DNA from: UBA4802 sp964509195
Lineage (GTDB): Bacteria > Spirochaetota > UBA4802 > UB4802
Assembly: GCA_964509195.1 (NCBI GenBank)
Contig: CAZDWJ010000003.1
Span: 129,377-193,376 of the forward strand
Reading direction: 5' to 3'
DNA: 64,000 nucleotides
Below are positions 25,081 through 35,542 of this stretch, one piece after another; position 1 is the first letter of the stretch, and every line of letters begins with the position of its first letter. The notes beneath the pieces were generated by a model, which ran no database searches, was not told the origin of the DNA, and saw nothing but the letters and a program-made list of their open reading frames with translations. A program made the translations under genes and the position numbers.

Positions 25081-27096
25081 TCACGGCACAAAATAGCCTG
25101 CCCATTCAGTACCTTTTTGACCCTTATAGGTAACATTCACTATTAAGTCAGACCACCAGCTTTTTAATGACTTCATTTTAAACGTTGAATATATTACCAC
25201 GTACCTATAGTCATTGGCATTTTTTATTCCATCATACACAGTACGTAATCCATCAAGTTCACTTCCCTTATAAATTGAACCACCTGTTTCTTGTGCTATC
25301 CGCATTAACAAAGGTGATTTTGTTTTTAACGTGAGAATATATATAGGAACAAAATGCGACTTTGCATAATCAATAATAAGGTCTGGTGAATATACTTTAA
25401 AATCTTTGTCTGCTGTTTCACCATCCGTGATTAGAATTATACCACGACGCGACATTTCAGGCAACACATCACTTATTGCAGTATAAAGCGCTTTACCAAT
25501 ATCACGGCCTTTGCCGTAATCAAAAGCCTTGAGCGCTTTTAATGCCCTGCGTCTACTCCAATCATAGGGATTTGCAACCCACGTATCATCAGCAAAGTTT
25601 ATTATTTTCAACTTATCGTTTTTACGCATCTTTTGCAATACAAACTCAGCAAGCCATGGAACATCATTATGATAGTTCTTTAATGTACCTGATCGATCAA
25701 CACACATTACCATTGAAGCTGCTGGCACCATATTTTTTAAGTAATCAGCACTTATATTGCTTATAGTTGCTCCATCTTCAATAATGGTAAAATTATCTTT
25801 TGTTAGCCCATAGATTGGTCTTCCATAACGATCGCGAATGTTGCAATACACTGCAACTGTTGGAAATTTCTTTACATCAACATTGGTTACTTCAAGTTCA
25901 ATGTTGCTTATCTGCTGTTGTAAAGGTGAAAAGACATATATTGCTTCATTTTTATTGCTGCAGGTATACACAAATCCGTTGTCATCCATCACGGCTGAAG
26001 TAAGATGGTAAAATTTCTTTTTATCTTCCCAGCGTACAAACCACTGTGACTGCCCTGAGTCAAAATTATACATAAATAATCCTTTCTTTTCATCACTCAC
26101 TGCCATGAGGTTTCTTTGAATAAAGATGCCACGTGGTACAGCAAACTCCGTAGGTGTAAAATTTTCTATAAAATTACCTGAATCATCAAATATAGCTATG
26201 CGTTTGTTATTTGTATCAGTTACATACACGTTTTCCTGTCGCACTGCCACATCAGTGGGTTTGTTCAACTGACCTTCGTACTCACCATACTGGCCAAATG
26301 CCAGAATGTATTGTCCGTCAATACCAAACTTCTGCACACGGTGGTTACCAGAGTCTACCACATATAATGAACTATCGCCACCAAAACAAACACCTTCTGG
26401 CCCATTAAACTGCCCCTCAGAATTACCTGTACTACCAATTGTTTTAATGACTTTCCCTTCAGTGTTGATTATATATACTGTATTATTGGCAAAATCACTG
26501 ACCGCTAGCATTCCTGCGCTATAGTCTACGCCATACAATTTTCCTTTAAGACTATAGGTTTTAGTAAAAATGCCTGCGCCGTTAGGGTCCAGTTTTACAA
26601 GCTTGCCATTTGAAAATGAGGTAATATACATATTTTTATCGTTATCAATGGCAATATCAATAGGCGAGGAAAACCTAAATCTTCCAAGATCTACAGAGTA
26701 ATATGCTGCACTTTCAATGAGTTCATACGGTTTTTCAAGTGAACTGTAGAGGGAACTGCGGAAATTAATCATATCAATTTTATTTTGAATGAGCGGATTT
26801 TCCTTTGCAATATCAAGGAGGATCTGCCATTGTTGCAGGGCAAGATTTGTATAGCCAGCTAATTTATACGCACGTGCCAGATACTCATGCGCAGTGTAGT
26901 AATCAGGATACACTTCCAGTGCTTTTCGAAAAAATTCAATAGCAGCAAGGTAATGCATCTCATTAAAATGATACATTCCTTTCATCACTTCATTTTTTGC
27001 TTTTTGAAAAGTAGCAACCTGTTTGTCCAGCGGGACGCTACTATTGGGAAATAATGTAATGATTGCAACAATAAGAATTATTATTTTTCTATACAC
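25081..27096 (-). CDS. Secreted TPR-NHL beta-propeller-VWA protein
   Basis: 671 residues. N-terminal signal sequence (MYRKIIILIVAIITLFP), a TPR-like pair (about 35-110: YHFNEMHYLAAIEFFRKALEVYPD), six-bladed NHL repeats (about 130-380, for example SEGQFNGPEGVCFGGDSSLYVVDSGNHRVQKF), a short beta domain, then a von Willebrand A domain (about 460-650) with a MIDAS-like DRSGT. Likely a periplasmic or surface scaffold binding protein partners. Monocistronic; no enzymatic motifs. Confidence 0.82.
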   Translation of the reverse strand: MYRKIIILIVAIITLFPNSSVPLDKQVATFQKAKNEVMKGMYHFNEMHYLAAIEFFRKALEVYPDYYTAHEYLARAYKLAGYTNLALQQWQILLDIAKENPLIQNKIDMINFRSSLYSSLEKPYELIESAAYYSVDLGRFRFSSPIDIAIDNDKNMYITSFSNGKLVKLDPNGAGIFTKTYSLKGKLYGVDYSAGMLAVSDFANNTVYIINTEGKVIKTIGSTGNSEGQFNGPEGVCFGGDSSLYVVDSGNHRVQKFGIDGQYILAFGQYGEYEGQLNKPTDVAVRQENVYVTDTNNKRIAIFDDSGNFIENFTPTEFAVPRGIFIQRNLMAVSDEKKGLFMYNFDSGQSQWFVRWEDKKKFYHLTSAVMDDNGFVYTCSNKNEAIYVFSPLQQQISNIELEVTNVDVKKFPTVAVYCNIRDRYGRPIYGLTKDNFTIIEDGATISNISADYLKNMVPAASMVMCVDRSGTLKNYHNDVPWLAEFVLQKMRKNDKLKIINFADDTWVANPYDWSRRRALKALKAFDYGKGRDIGKALYTAISDVLPEMSRRGIILITDGETADKDFKVYSPDLIIDYAKSHFVPIYILTLKTKSPLLMRIAQETGGSIYKGSELDGLRTVYDGIKNANDYRYVVIYSTFKMKSLKSWWSDLIVNVTYKGQKGTEWAGYFVP

Positions 27097-27180
27097 AGTG
27101 TAGCCTCTGAAACGTATTATGATATTTATATAATTATCGGTATAGCAAGCAATATAAATGTATATTGCTTAATAATGCAA

Positions 27181-30006
27181 TTAATTTATATATGTGTAGG
27201 ATAAAATCTGTTTCAAAAATTGTCCTGTATATGATTCTTTGATCTTTGCTACCTCTTCCGGTGTTCCTTCAGCTACTAGTTGTCCACCTGCATCACCACC
27301 TTCCGGGCCAAGATCAATTATCCAATCTGCACACTTAATTACATCAAGATTGTGCTCAATAACTATCACCGTATTGCCCTTTTCCACCAGAGTCTGTAAT
27401 ACATCAATGAGCTTTTCTACATCAGCAAAGTGCAATCCTGTTGTTGGCTCATCAAGGATATACAGCGTGTTGCCAGTAGCACGTTTTGAAAGTTCTGTAG
27501 ACAATTTTACCCTTTGCGCTTCGCCACCTGAAAGCGTTGTAGCAGGCTGTCCCAGCTTAATATACCCAAGCCCAACTCGTTTTAATGTCTCAAGCTTTGA
27601 TTTAATTGAAGGAATATTTTCAAAGAATTCGTAGGCTTCATCAACTGTCATGTCAAGAACTTCGTATATATTTTTCCCTTTGTATCGCACTTCTAACGTC
27701 TCGTGATTATAGCGCTTTCCCTTGCACACCTCACAGGTAATATATACATCAGGTAAAAAGTGCATCTCTATTTTCTTTATCCCATCCCCCCAGCAGGCTT
27801 CACATCGTCCACCTGAAACATTAAATGAAAACCTTCCCGGTTTGTACCCCCTAATTTTTGATTCGGGCAAGCTGGCAAAAAGCTCACGGATGGGAGTGAA
27901 TGTACCGGTATACGTTGCAGGATTTGACCGCGGCGTTCTGCCAATTGGCGACTGATCAACATCTATCACCTTATCAATATGCTCAACTCCTTCAATTTTT
28001 TTAAATTTACCAGGATATTCCTTGCTGTGCATTTTTAACGAAGCAAGGACCTTATAAAGAATATCGATAATTAAAGTGGATTTACCTGAACCAGAAACCC
28101 CTGTAACACAGGTAAATACTCCTAGAGGGAAAGACACATCAATTGATTTTAAATTATTTTCTGCTGCACCTCTAATTGTTAAATATTTTGTTGCTTTCCT
28201 TCGCTGTGGTGGTACTTTGATATACCGTTTCCTGCTTAAATATAATCCGGTAATGGATGACTCATTAAGTTCTATTTCCTGTGGTGTTCCCTGTGCTACA
28301 ACATAGCCACCATCAAGCCCTGCACCAGGTCCCAAATCAATTACATAATCTGATTCACGGATAGTTTCTTCATCGTGCTCAACAACAATAACTGTGTTGC
28401 CTATATCACGCAATTCCTTCAAAGTAGAAAGAAGCTTTCTATTGTCGCGCTGGTGCAGCCCAATGCTTGGCTCATCCAGAATATACAGTACCCCCGTTAA
28501 ACCAGAGCCAATCTGAGTGGCAAGACGTATGCGTTGCGCTTCGCCACCCGATAGTGTACCGGCGGCGCGGTCAAGCGTAAGATAATCAATACCTACATTT
28601 GCAAGGAATTGCAACCTAGCTCGTATCTCTTTTAGTATCTGTCGGGCAATGGTCATCTGAGTTTCTGATAGCGATAGCTCATTGAAAAATTTCAAAGCTT
28701 CTTTAATAGACATCGCACTGATATCAGCAATATTTTTATCAGCAACTTTTACTGCCAAACTTTCAGGCCTGAGTCTTTTGCCGCCACATACATCACATAC
28801 ACGATTGCGCATAAAGCCTTCCATCCATTCGCGCATCTCATCTGATTGTGTTTCTTTGTAGCGGCGCATTAAATTAGGAATTACACCTTCAAACTCTTTG
28901 GTAAACCTGTACTGGGCTTCATACCGCTCAATTGAATAGTCAAACTTTTTGCCATTGGAACCATACAAAACAATATTCTGAATCTGTTTTGGCAATTTCC
29001 TCCACGGCGTATAAGGATCAAACTTTAGACTTCGTGCCAGCGTCAATACCTGCTCTTGATACCAGTAACTTGTGGTCTTGCCCCACACCGCCAGTGCCCC
29101 ATCCATCAAGGATTTATCAGGATTATCAATAATAAGTTCCGGATCAAACTGCATAATAAAGCCAAGACCATCGCATGTTGGACAAGCACCATAAGGGCTG
29201 TTAAATGAAAACATACGGGGCGATAGCTCCGGCAATGAAACCTCACAATCAGGACAGGTCATTTTTGTGGAAATTAATTGTTCTTTATCATCTATAATCA
29301 AGACCACTTGCCCTTCAGCAAGCTCTATGGCATTTTCAATTGAATCTGACAACCGTGTTCTAATATTTTCTTTGAGTACTATTCTGTCGATTATAACTTC
29401 TATTGAATGTTTTTTGTTTTTATCAATTGTAATTTCATCATCCAGTGAATATACCTGACCATCAACACGAACCCGGGAGTATCCCTGTTGACAAAATTTT
29501 TCAAACATGTCCTGATACATGCCTTTTCGACCGCGCACCACAGGTGCTAGTATCTGTAATTTTGTACCAGCATTATGCGTAAGTACATTCTCAACAATCT
29601 GGTCAATAGTTTGTGATGTTATGGGCTTTGAGCACTTATAACAGTAAGGTACTCCCACCCGCGCAAAGAGCAAACGCAGGTAATCGTGTATTTCAGTAAC
29701 AGTGCCAACTGTTGAACGCGGATTGCGGTGTGTTGTTTTTTGTTCAATAGATATAGCCGGAGAAAGCCCTTCAATAAGGTCAACATCAGGTTTTTCCATC
29801 TGCCCTAAAAATTGCCTGGCATAAGCTGATAGGGACTCAACATACCTGCGTTGACCTTCAGCATAAATGGTATCAAAAGCCAGCGAAGACTTTCCAGAGC
29901 CAGAAAGTCCTGTGATAACAACTAATTTTTCACGCGGGATATCAATAGATATGTTTTTTAAATTGTGCTCGCGGGCACCCTTAATGCGAATATATTGCTG
30001 ACTCAT
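27181..30006 (-). CDS. uvrA: Excinuclease ABC subunit A
   Basis: 941 residues, normal UvrA length. Two ABC ATPase halves with Walker A loops GLSGSGKSS (near 32) and GVSGSGKST (near 645), signatures LSGGEAQRIRLA and LSGGEAQRVKLS, and zinc modules (CYKCSKP, CPDCEVSL...CPTC, CDVCGGKR and CEACWGDG...CEVCKGKR). Recognises DNA damage in nucleotide excision repair with UvrB. Start overlaps the stop of the preceding small gene by ATGA. Confidence 0.97.
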   Translation of the reverse strand: MSQQYIRIKGAREHNLKNISIDIPREKLVVITGLSGSGKSSLAFDTIYAEGQRRYVESLSAYARQFLGQMEKPDVDLIEGLSPAISIEQKTTHRNPRSTVGTVTEIHDYLRLLFARVGVPYCYKCSKPITSQTIDQIVENVLTHNAGTKLQILAPVVRGRKGMYQDMFEKFCQQGYSRVRVDGQVYSLDDEITIDKNKKHSIEVIIDRIVLKENIRTRLSDSIENAIELAEGQVVLIIDDKEQLISTKMTCPDCEVSLPELSPRMFSFNSPYGACPTCDGLGFIMQFDPELIIDNPDKSLMDGALAVWGKTTSYWYQEQVLTLARSLKFDPYTPWRKLPKQIQNIVLYGSNGKKFDYSIERYEAQYRFTKEFEGVIPNLMRRYKETQSDEMREWMEGFMRNRVCDVCGGKRLRPESLAVKVADKNIADISAMSIKEALKFFNELSLSETQMTIARQILKEIRARLQFLANVGIDYLTLDRAAGTLSGGEAQRIRLATQIGSGLTGVLYILDEPSIGLHQRDNRKLLSTLKELRDIGNTVIVVEHDEETIRESDYVIDLGPGAGLDGGYVVAQGTPQEIELNESSITGLYLSRKRYIKVPPQRRKATKYLTIRGAAENNLKSIDVSFPLGVFTCVTGVSGSGKSTLIIDILYKVLASLKMHSKEYPGKFKKIEGVEHIDKVIDVDQSPIGRTPRSNPATYTGTFTPIRELFASLPESKIRGYKPGRFSFNVSGGRCEACWGDGIKKIEMHFLPDVYITCEVCKGKRYNHETLEVRYKGKNIYEVLDMTVDEAYEFFENIPSIKSKLETLKRVGLGYIKLGQPATTLSGGEAQRVKLSTELSKRATGNTLYILDEPTTGLHFADVEKLIDVLQTLVEKGNTVIVIEHNLDVIKCADWIIDLGPEGGDAGGQLVAEGTPEEVAKIKESYTGQFLKQILSYTYIN

Positions 30007-30287
30007 ATCTGCGTTACATTAGTGGAACCGCACATAGGACATATAATCTCCAAATCTTCAAGATCCTCATCTTTACGTTTTACTATCACATCTTCCCATC
30101 TGTAATCACAGTCATCACAGGCTAAAATGACAGCTATATGTTTTTCATCCTCTTCAATTTCATCTTCCTCAATTAATTCCTCTTCCTGCATTTCATCCTC
30201 AAGTAACTCTTCGTCATCAAACGATTCTTCATAAAAATCATCTTCATACACTTCATCATCAAATTCTTTTTCAAAATCATTTGGCAT
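30003..30287 (-). CDS. Small acidic protein with C-terminal zinc ribbon
   Basis: 94 residues. The first two thirds are almost entirely Glu/Asp, the last third has CDDCDYRW ... CPMCGST, a two-CxxC zinc ribbon. It overlaps uvrA by four bases (ATGA), so the two are translationally coupled; a link to DNA repair or transcription is inferred from that only. The acidic tract may mimic DNA or act as a flexible tail. Confidence 0.75.
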   Translation of the reverse strand: MPNDFEKEFDDEVYEDDFYEESFDDEELLEDEMQEEELIEEDEIEEDEKHIAVILACDDCDYRWEDVIVKRKDEDLEDLEIICPMCGSTNVTQI

Positions 30288-30609
30288 AATCTACACCCTC
30301 TTTAACAGATATTATTATGCAAAATACTACTATCAATATATGGATAGTTTAAAAACTATCTAACAAAATTTTTTAAAAAACATAAAAATTTCGGTAATTA
30401 CTGCTTATGATAATTATGAAAAAAAATTTTTTTGGTACATTAAAACTGCTACCATTCCTAAAATTAGCTGTAAAAAAACAGTAGCAACTGAACATCAACC
30501 TTGTGCACTACAATACAAATGTAATGCAACCCATAATCAAAAATCAAGTAATGCAGTGTAACCTTTTTGTCAAAAAAGTTAGTATATGTAAAATGGTCAA
30601 TAAAAAAAG
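30288..30609. other. Intergenic, AT-rich
   Basis: 322 bases with homopolymer A/T runs and no supported gene. It must hold the promoter for the zinc-ribbon/uvrA pair near 30300-30400 on the minus strand. Confidence 0.6.
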
Positions 30610-31257
30610 TTATTTTTTTGAAGATTTTGGTTTTACCAGTTTTGCTGGTGGTTGTTTCATAGATTCCTGTTTTTGCTCTGATTTCTGTATTTCACTACTA
30701 TCAGGTAGTGTATCCTGCTTGCTTAAAATAACATCCCACACACCAAAAAAACCGCCAGCAGACGAATACTCTTTAAATTCCACTGTGAGAGTTTTGTTTA
30801 CAATAAATTCACGTGAAATTTCAAGAACAATAGTGCTACTCTTTATTGTCATATCTTTGAATGCTAACTGCTTTACCGGCTTATTGTTACAATAAATAAC
30901 ACACAGCGCATCAATGGGAGTTTTTTCTGGATGATCAAATGTAACAAAATTAATGTGAAGGTAATATTTTATGTCATCTAAATTTTCATAAACAAGTACT
31001 GATCCATATTTTGAAATAAACCAGGCAGTACCATCTATAATAGGTTTATCATCATAATTGACACTGCAATGATATACTTTTGCCCAATCAGATATCTTTT
31101 TATAATCTAACGCAGTTATCCACTTCCAGTTAACTAAAAAATTGTCCCCAGGAGCAAAAGGATATATTTTTATAATTGGCGATAGCTCCTGTGAATAACT
31201 TTTGCAATACAATGTAAATATAGCTATAAAAGCAATTATTAATGTCCTGTATTTCAT
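30610..31257 (-). CDS. Secreted hypothetical protein
   Basis: 215 residues from the ATG at 31257 (a GTG six bases upstream is also possible). It has an N-terminal signal (KYRTLIIAFIAIFTLYCKSYS), a body predicted as beta-rich with aromatic residues (NFLVNWKWITALDYKKISDW, SSAGGFFGVWDVILSKQ) and a Lys/Ser/Pro-rich tail. The GGFFGVWDV segment recalls carbohydrate-binding or jelly-roll domains but I cannot assign a family. Confidence 0.6.
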   Translation of the reverse strand: MKYRTLIIAFIAIFTLYCKSYSQELSPIIKIYPFAPGDNFLVNWKWITALDYKKISDWAKVYHCSVNYDDKPIIDGTAWFISKYGSVLVYENLDDIKYYLHINFVTFDHPEKTPIDALCVIYCNNKPVKQLAFKDMTIKSSTIVLEISREFIVNKTLTVEFKEYSSAGGFFGVWDVILSKQDTLPDSSEIQKSEQKQESMKQPPAKLVKPKSSKK

Positions 31258-31339
31258 CGTCACAATATTTTAAGGGAATATATGACAATTGCAAGAATTT
31301 TTTTAATACCCATGAAGATTATAGTGGCTACCGTATTGT

Positions 31340-32974
31340 CTAAGTCACCAGCATCTGATCATTATCATATACTGTTTGTTCACTATGTGTTTTTGTAAAA
31401 TATTTTAAGCACAGCACCTGATTCCCTCTTTCGTTATATTTGATTTCATCAAATATTTGCCTGGCAAGTGATATTCCCCGACCGTGTTGCAGAAACATCT
31501 CATCATTTTGAGTTATAGTTTTATTTAGATAACCTTTGTGATCAAACCCTTTTCCCTGGTCGGTTATTTTAACAATTAATTTTTGGCTGTTTACAAAGAA
31601 TTCAACTTTGACTTTTTTATCTTTATTTGATTTTTCATTAATTTTTTGTGATAGATATTCAAAGTATTCATCATTTTGCATTTTTGATAATTTATCCTGA
31701 TATGTTATTTCAAGATTACCATGTTCAATTGCATTAATGAGTAGTTCACTTATGGCCAATCTTAATTGTGAAACCACATTCTGCGACAAAAACTTTCTAA
31801 CATTCAATACAATTCTGTGCGTAATCTCATCAGCAACCAGCAGTGAATTGGTTATCTCATACTTTACATGTTCATGAACAAATGACGAAATGAGTTCATT
31901 TTCCACAATTTTTGAAGCCTTTCCAATTACTTCCATACCGCCGTTGTGTTTCACACTTTCAAGGGATATCACCATTTCTACAGGTTCAATCATGCGAGGG
32001 GTTTTTAATTCTGCATAAAATTTTACTTTTTGTTTTTCGCGTAATGCCTGTTCTATATTTTTTAATAGCATCTGTTTTTTAAATGAGTTATTATCTTCTT
32101 CAAAATATACATAATCAAAAATGTTATTTCCCAGTGCATTATCAGGTTTAATTTTAAGATCTTTTTTAATTGCAGTATTTACAGATAAAATAGTGCCTTG
32201 ATTATCAATTGTAAAAATTATATCATCAGTTGATTCAATTAAAAATCTGTACTTTTGTTCTGACAAAGATATCTTCTCATTAGCTTTTTGCAACTGCTCA
32301 GTTCTTTTTGCAACTTTAAACTCAAGTTTTTTCTTAAACCTGTCAATAATCTGTGCGGAATACCAGCTAACCATTAATGTAAACAAAGTCAAAATCCCAA
32401 ATGAAATGCATCCAGTAATGAGGTAATATCTATTCAACATGTTGATTCTTTCATTTGAAGTTTTTTCTATATCTGCAACAACAACTTCCATCATTTGCAA
32501 TAATGTATTTTCATTTATTATCGACTTGTTAATTATGTTTTTATATTCATAAGGGTTTATTTCATTATAATTCACTATATATGATAATAACTCATCATTC
32601 ATTTCTTTATATATTTTTGTAAAATGAACTATTTTATGGTAAACATCTTCCATATCTTTGCACATCAAGCCAAGATTAAACAAACTATTCTGAATATGCT
32701 GAGCATTGTATGAATATTCATGGATTTTCTGCTTATATACATCAAACGAATTCCCTTCAACAATTATACTTTTCCAGCTATTGAATTGTTTTTGCAATTC
32801 AATCTGAATATCTTTGGCTGTTGTTACAGAATCAATTATATTGAAAACTGTTTTATTATATGTGTAGACAGCATAAAAACTAGCTATTCCAGATATTACA
32901 GTAATAAGTATAAAAGGAACAAAAAGATATTTTACAGAAAAATACTTTATAAATAAACGCTTCCAGCTAATCAT
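31340..32974 (-). CDS. Membrane sensor with PAS and RsbW-like ATPase domain
   Basis: 544 residues. Two membrane segments (about 15-40 and 185-205) bracket an extracytoplasmic helical sensor region; then coiled coil (about 210-240), PAS domain (about 240-360) and a GHKL ATPase (about 400-530) with N-box ELLINAIEHGN, G1 DQGKGFD and G2 HGRGISLAR. No phospho-acceptor histidine box is visible, so this fits the anti-sigma serine-kinase type (HATPase_c_2) rather than a classical histidine kinase. An alternative start at 33019 adds 15 residues; neither has a strong ribosome site. Confidence 0.75.
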   Translation of the reverse strand: MISWKRLFIKYFSVKYLFVPFILITVISGIASFYAVYTYNKTVFNIIDSVTTAKDIQIELQKQFNSWKSIIVEGNSFDVYKQKIHEYSYNAQHIQNSLFNLGLMCKDMEDVYHKIVHFTKIYKEMNDELLSYIVNYNEINPYEYKNIINKSIINENTLLQMMEVVVADIEKTSNERINMLNRYYLITGCISFGILTLFTLMVSWYSAQIIDRFKKKLEFKVAKRTEQLQKANEKISLSEQKYRFLIESTDDIIFTIDNQGTILSVNTAIKKDLKIKPDNALGNNIFDYVYFEEDNNSFKKQMLLKNIEQALREKQKVKFYAELKTPRMIEPVEMVISLESVKHNGGMEVIGKASKIVENELISSFVHEHVKYEITNSLLVADEITHRIVLNVRKFLSQNVVSQLRLAISELLINAIEHGNLEITYQDKLSKMQNDEYFEYLSQKINEKSNKDKKVKVEFFVNSQKLIVKITDQGKGFDHKGYLNKTITQNDEMFLQHGRGISLARQIFDEIKYNERGNQVLCLKYFTKTHSEQTVYDNDQMLVT

Positions 32975-33225
32975 AATTTTGTAACCTTCATTATATTTTA
33001 TGAAGGTATTGATAGCCATTCTAAATTAAGAAATTATAACATTAATATGAATTATTTATTTATAGAGGGTTTCATTCCAACTTTTATAATTACAAAATTC
33101 ATTTTTAATTAAGCGCAATAGCTCCCCACTTGTATATCTGTAATATAATAATTGTTATACTAAAGAATTGCAGGGTAATATAATGAACTATTACTTTTTG
33201 TCATTCATTTTTATTTCTAATGAGC

Positions 33226-34239
33226 TTATTGTATAACAGTAATTTGTGAAATAGGCTTCAACCCATGTTCCGTATCATTCGTCAATATCTCAAAGGCACA
33301 TCTGTTTTTTGTCTTTAGCGTTAACTGCTCACCTTCAAGAATACATTGCAACTCACATGAGGCAATTTTTGTGTTGAGGCAATACTTAATTCCACCAGGT
33401 GGATTATAATATGGCAGGCACACAAAATCTTTCTGTAATGCTAATATTGACCCTTTAATAGTAACATCTTCTTGTTTTGCACTGAAATCCCAGTAGAAAT
33501 AACCAAACTTTGCTCTGCAAAATGTTTCCCCTAATGAATTAAGAGAATATTCATTGCCTCTGTAACGGAGCACCATAGGCGTCATAAACGGAGTCCATAG
33601 TGGTCCCAGTTTTATGCGTGCAGTTGCAATTTCCAGAAACGCATCTTGATCGTTGTCAAATCCGCACACCTGCCCCCATGCGTAATGATCAGTATGCTTT
33701 GACCCCCAGTTGTGATTCTGGCTGCCAACCCAGTCATTGATATTAATTATCTCCCCATTTACAACAATGTTGCCACTAAAAATTGCATTTGGCAAAGCAA
33801 CAAGCGATTTTGCTTTTGGCAATTTGGTTGAGTAGAGCTTTGGCGGGAATAAAAATAACGGCTCCTGATTGCCAGTATATGTCAAATCCCAATGTATGTT
33901 TTGATCTCCATAACTTATGTTTCCATGCAGCATACCTGGTGTTAAAACTGCATCGCCAACGATTATATTAAAATCATCAACAGCAAAGCTGCATTTTGAA
34001 ATAGGATATTCTGCCTTTAATGCAACATGCACATCATTTTCTCCATTAAAAACAATAGCCCATAATTCACCAATTGCATTTTCAGGATTGCCTGACGGCT
34101 GAAATATGGTATACCGTATCCAGAATGCCAAGGCCTTTTGTGGATGATTTGCTCTCACAAAAAAGCTTTCATAATGACCATTTTGTTGTGGCCGGTAGCG
34201 AGTATAATTTGCTGAAATAATAAGATCTTCTTTATCCAT
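33226..34239 (-). CDS. CrtC/AttH-like lipocalin-type protein
   Basis: 337 residues, all-beta, resembling the carotenoid 1,2-hydratase/AttH superfamily: DWVGSQNHNWGSKHTDHYAWGQV carries the conserved NHNWG-type His/Trp cluster, followed by paired lipocalin-like sheets. Family members hydrate isoprenoid double bonds or bind lipids. Last gene of the minus-strand GMC operon. Specific substrate unknown; carotenoid genes are absent from the window. Confidence 0.65.
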   Translation of the reverse strand: MDKEDLIISANYTRYRPQQNGHYESFFVRANHPQKALAFWIRYTIFQPSGNPENAIGELWAIVFNGENDVHVALKAEYPISKCSFAVDDFNIIVGDAVLTPGMLHGNISYGDQNIHWDLTYTGNQEPLFLFPPKLYSTKLPKAKSLVALPNAIFSGNIVVNGEIININDWVGSQNHNWGSKHTDHYAWGQVCGFDNDQDAFLEIATARIKLGPLWTPFMTPMVLRYRGNEYSLNSLGETFCRAKFGYFYWDFSAKQEDVTIKGSILALQKDFVCLPYYNPPGGIKYCLNTKIASCELQCILEGEQLTLKTKNRCAFEILTNDTEHGLKPISQITVIQ

Positions 34240-34294
34240 ATTATTGCTCCATATTTTTTAAAATAATTTTTGCCATAGTTGCCCTCCATCAACA

Positions 34295-34750
34295 TCACGT
34301 AATGCAATCATCATATCGTTTTAATCTAAAATACAGGTATAGAACCCACAATCCTAAGGGAAAATCAGTGATAAATATTACAAGATTTGCTAGATTATTT
34401 CCACCATCATTGTAAATAAATCCAGAAACAAAAGCTATCAATCCACATAGTGAAGATGTAAATTTCATAATTGTCAGAGGTATGATCATAGATATGTATT
34501 GTTCTGGATTTTTATAGATTAGCAATGAGCAGACACTTACGCCTGACATCATGGATATTGTTAATATTTTGTAAAATTGACCCTGTTGGTGTGCTAATGG
34601 AAGTGATTGAAATAGTAATTTCGATAGCTCATTGATAGTGGAAAACAGTTGTACATTAAAACATATAAATACAATTGTAGTTACAATAAATGCAATTGTA
34701 TACATAAGAGCTGTTAATTGTAGTATCCGCAATAATCTTTCCTTTTTCAT
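34295..34750 (-). CDS. Four-helix membrane protein, hypothetical
   Basis: 151 residues with four hydrophobic segments (about 10-32, 55-75, 85-108, 115-138) and no recognised family. A ribosome site (AGGAGTATTACC) precedes the ATG. Located between the SRPBCC-like and CrtC-like genes in the same direction, so it is likely part of that operon. Confidence 0.6.
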   Translation of the reverse strand: MKKERLLRILQLTALMYTIAFIVTTIVFICFNVQLFSTINELSKLLFQSLPLAHQQGQFYKILTISMMSGVSVCSLLIYKNPEQYISMIIPLTIMKFTSSLCGLIAFVSGFIYNDGGNNLANLVIFITDFPLGLWVLYLYFRLKRYDDCIT

Positions 34751-34878
34751 AGGTAATACTCCTCAAAATAAGGATAAAAAATAATATAATTTAAAATTAT
34801 AATTTATCATGATGAGAAATCTACCTTGCCACGATTAAGATTTCTCCTACTTTTTTCGTTTTTTAAATCTAAAATACG

Positions 34879-35541
34879 TCATGTCCTTTGTTCTAAATAC
34901 TTTTTTATACCATAAAGATAATCTTTCATACTTTTTTGTGTTAACCCGTTTTCTACGAATGCTGGTACAGGTACGGTTACTTCAACAATAGGTGCATAAT
35001 ATAGAACCGTTGTGTTATTATCGATAGGTAGTAAATATTGATAACCTTCAATATTTTTTATTCCCTTGCTATGAGGTTGTAAAGGCTGTTTTATATTATA
35101 TTGTTTTTTAGCAGTTTCAGATAATAGATGCCATTGCTGATAAAACTTCTCTTTCTCATTTTGCACAATTAATGTATATCTAAATTTCAAAAAAGCAATG
35201 TGAATCTGCCCTTCTATTACTGATGTAGAATGATTTAATCTTTCTAACACTTTGTAATAATCCAGCGTATCTACATATTGTGGCATACGTTCCCAATCTG
35301 TGATACACATCCACACTTCTTCTACTCCTTTATGAATCAGTATTGCTCCAACAACACGAGCAATTTCTCCTTCTTGAGTTTTATATTTATACTTTTTTAC
35401 TATAATATTTCCTGTCTGTAATGATTGAATCTCTGCTTTGGAAAGATCATAACTTGTATAATTTGAAAATGAAGAGTCAGATAAAAGTAGAATATCTAAA
35501 ACTATCACACAAATTATTAATATATATTTTTTCACTCTCAT
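34879..35541 (-). CDS. Secreted START/SRPBCC-like protein
   Basis: 220 residues from the ATG at 35541. Signal peptide (KKYILIICVIVLDILLLSDSSFS) then a helix-grip START-type domain: IHKGVEEVWMCITDWERMPQYVDTL...YKVLERLNHST, ending with a long helix (FVENGLTQKSMKDYLYGIKKYLEQ). Such domains bind lipids, sterols or polyketides. Its start lies one base after the GMC oxidoreductase stop, so the two are tightly coupled. Probably a periplasmic lipid carrier or cyclase-like partner. Confidence 0.7.
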   Translation of the reverse strand: MRVKKYILIICVIVLDILLLSDSSFSNYTSYDLSKAEIQSLQTGNIIVKKYKYKTQEGEIARVVGAILIHKGVEEVWMCITDWERMPQYVDTLDYYKVLERLNHSTSVIEGQIHIAFLKFRYTLIVQNEKEKFYQQWHLLSETAKKQYNIKQPLQPHSKGIKNIEGYQYLLPIDNNTTVLYYAPIVEVTVPVPAFVENGLTQKSMKDYLYGIKKYLEQRT

Positions 35542-35542
35542 A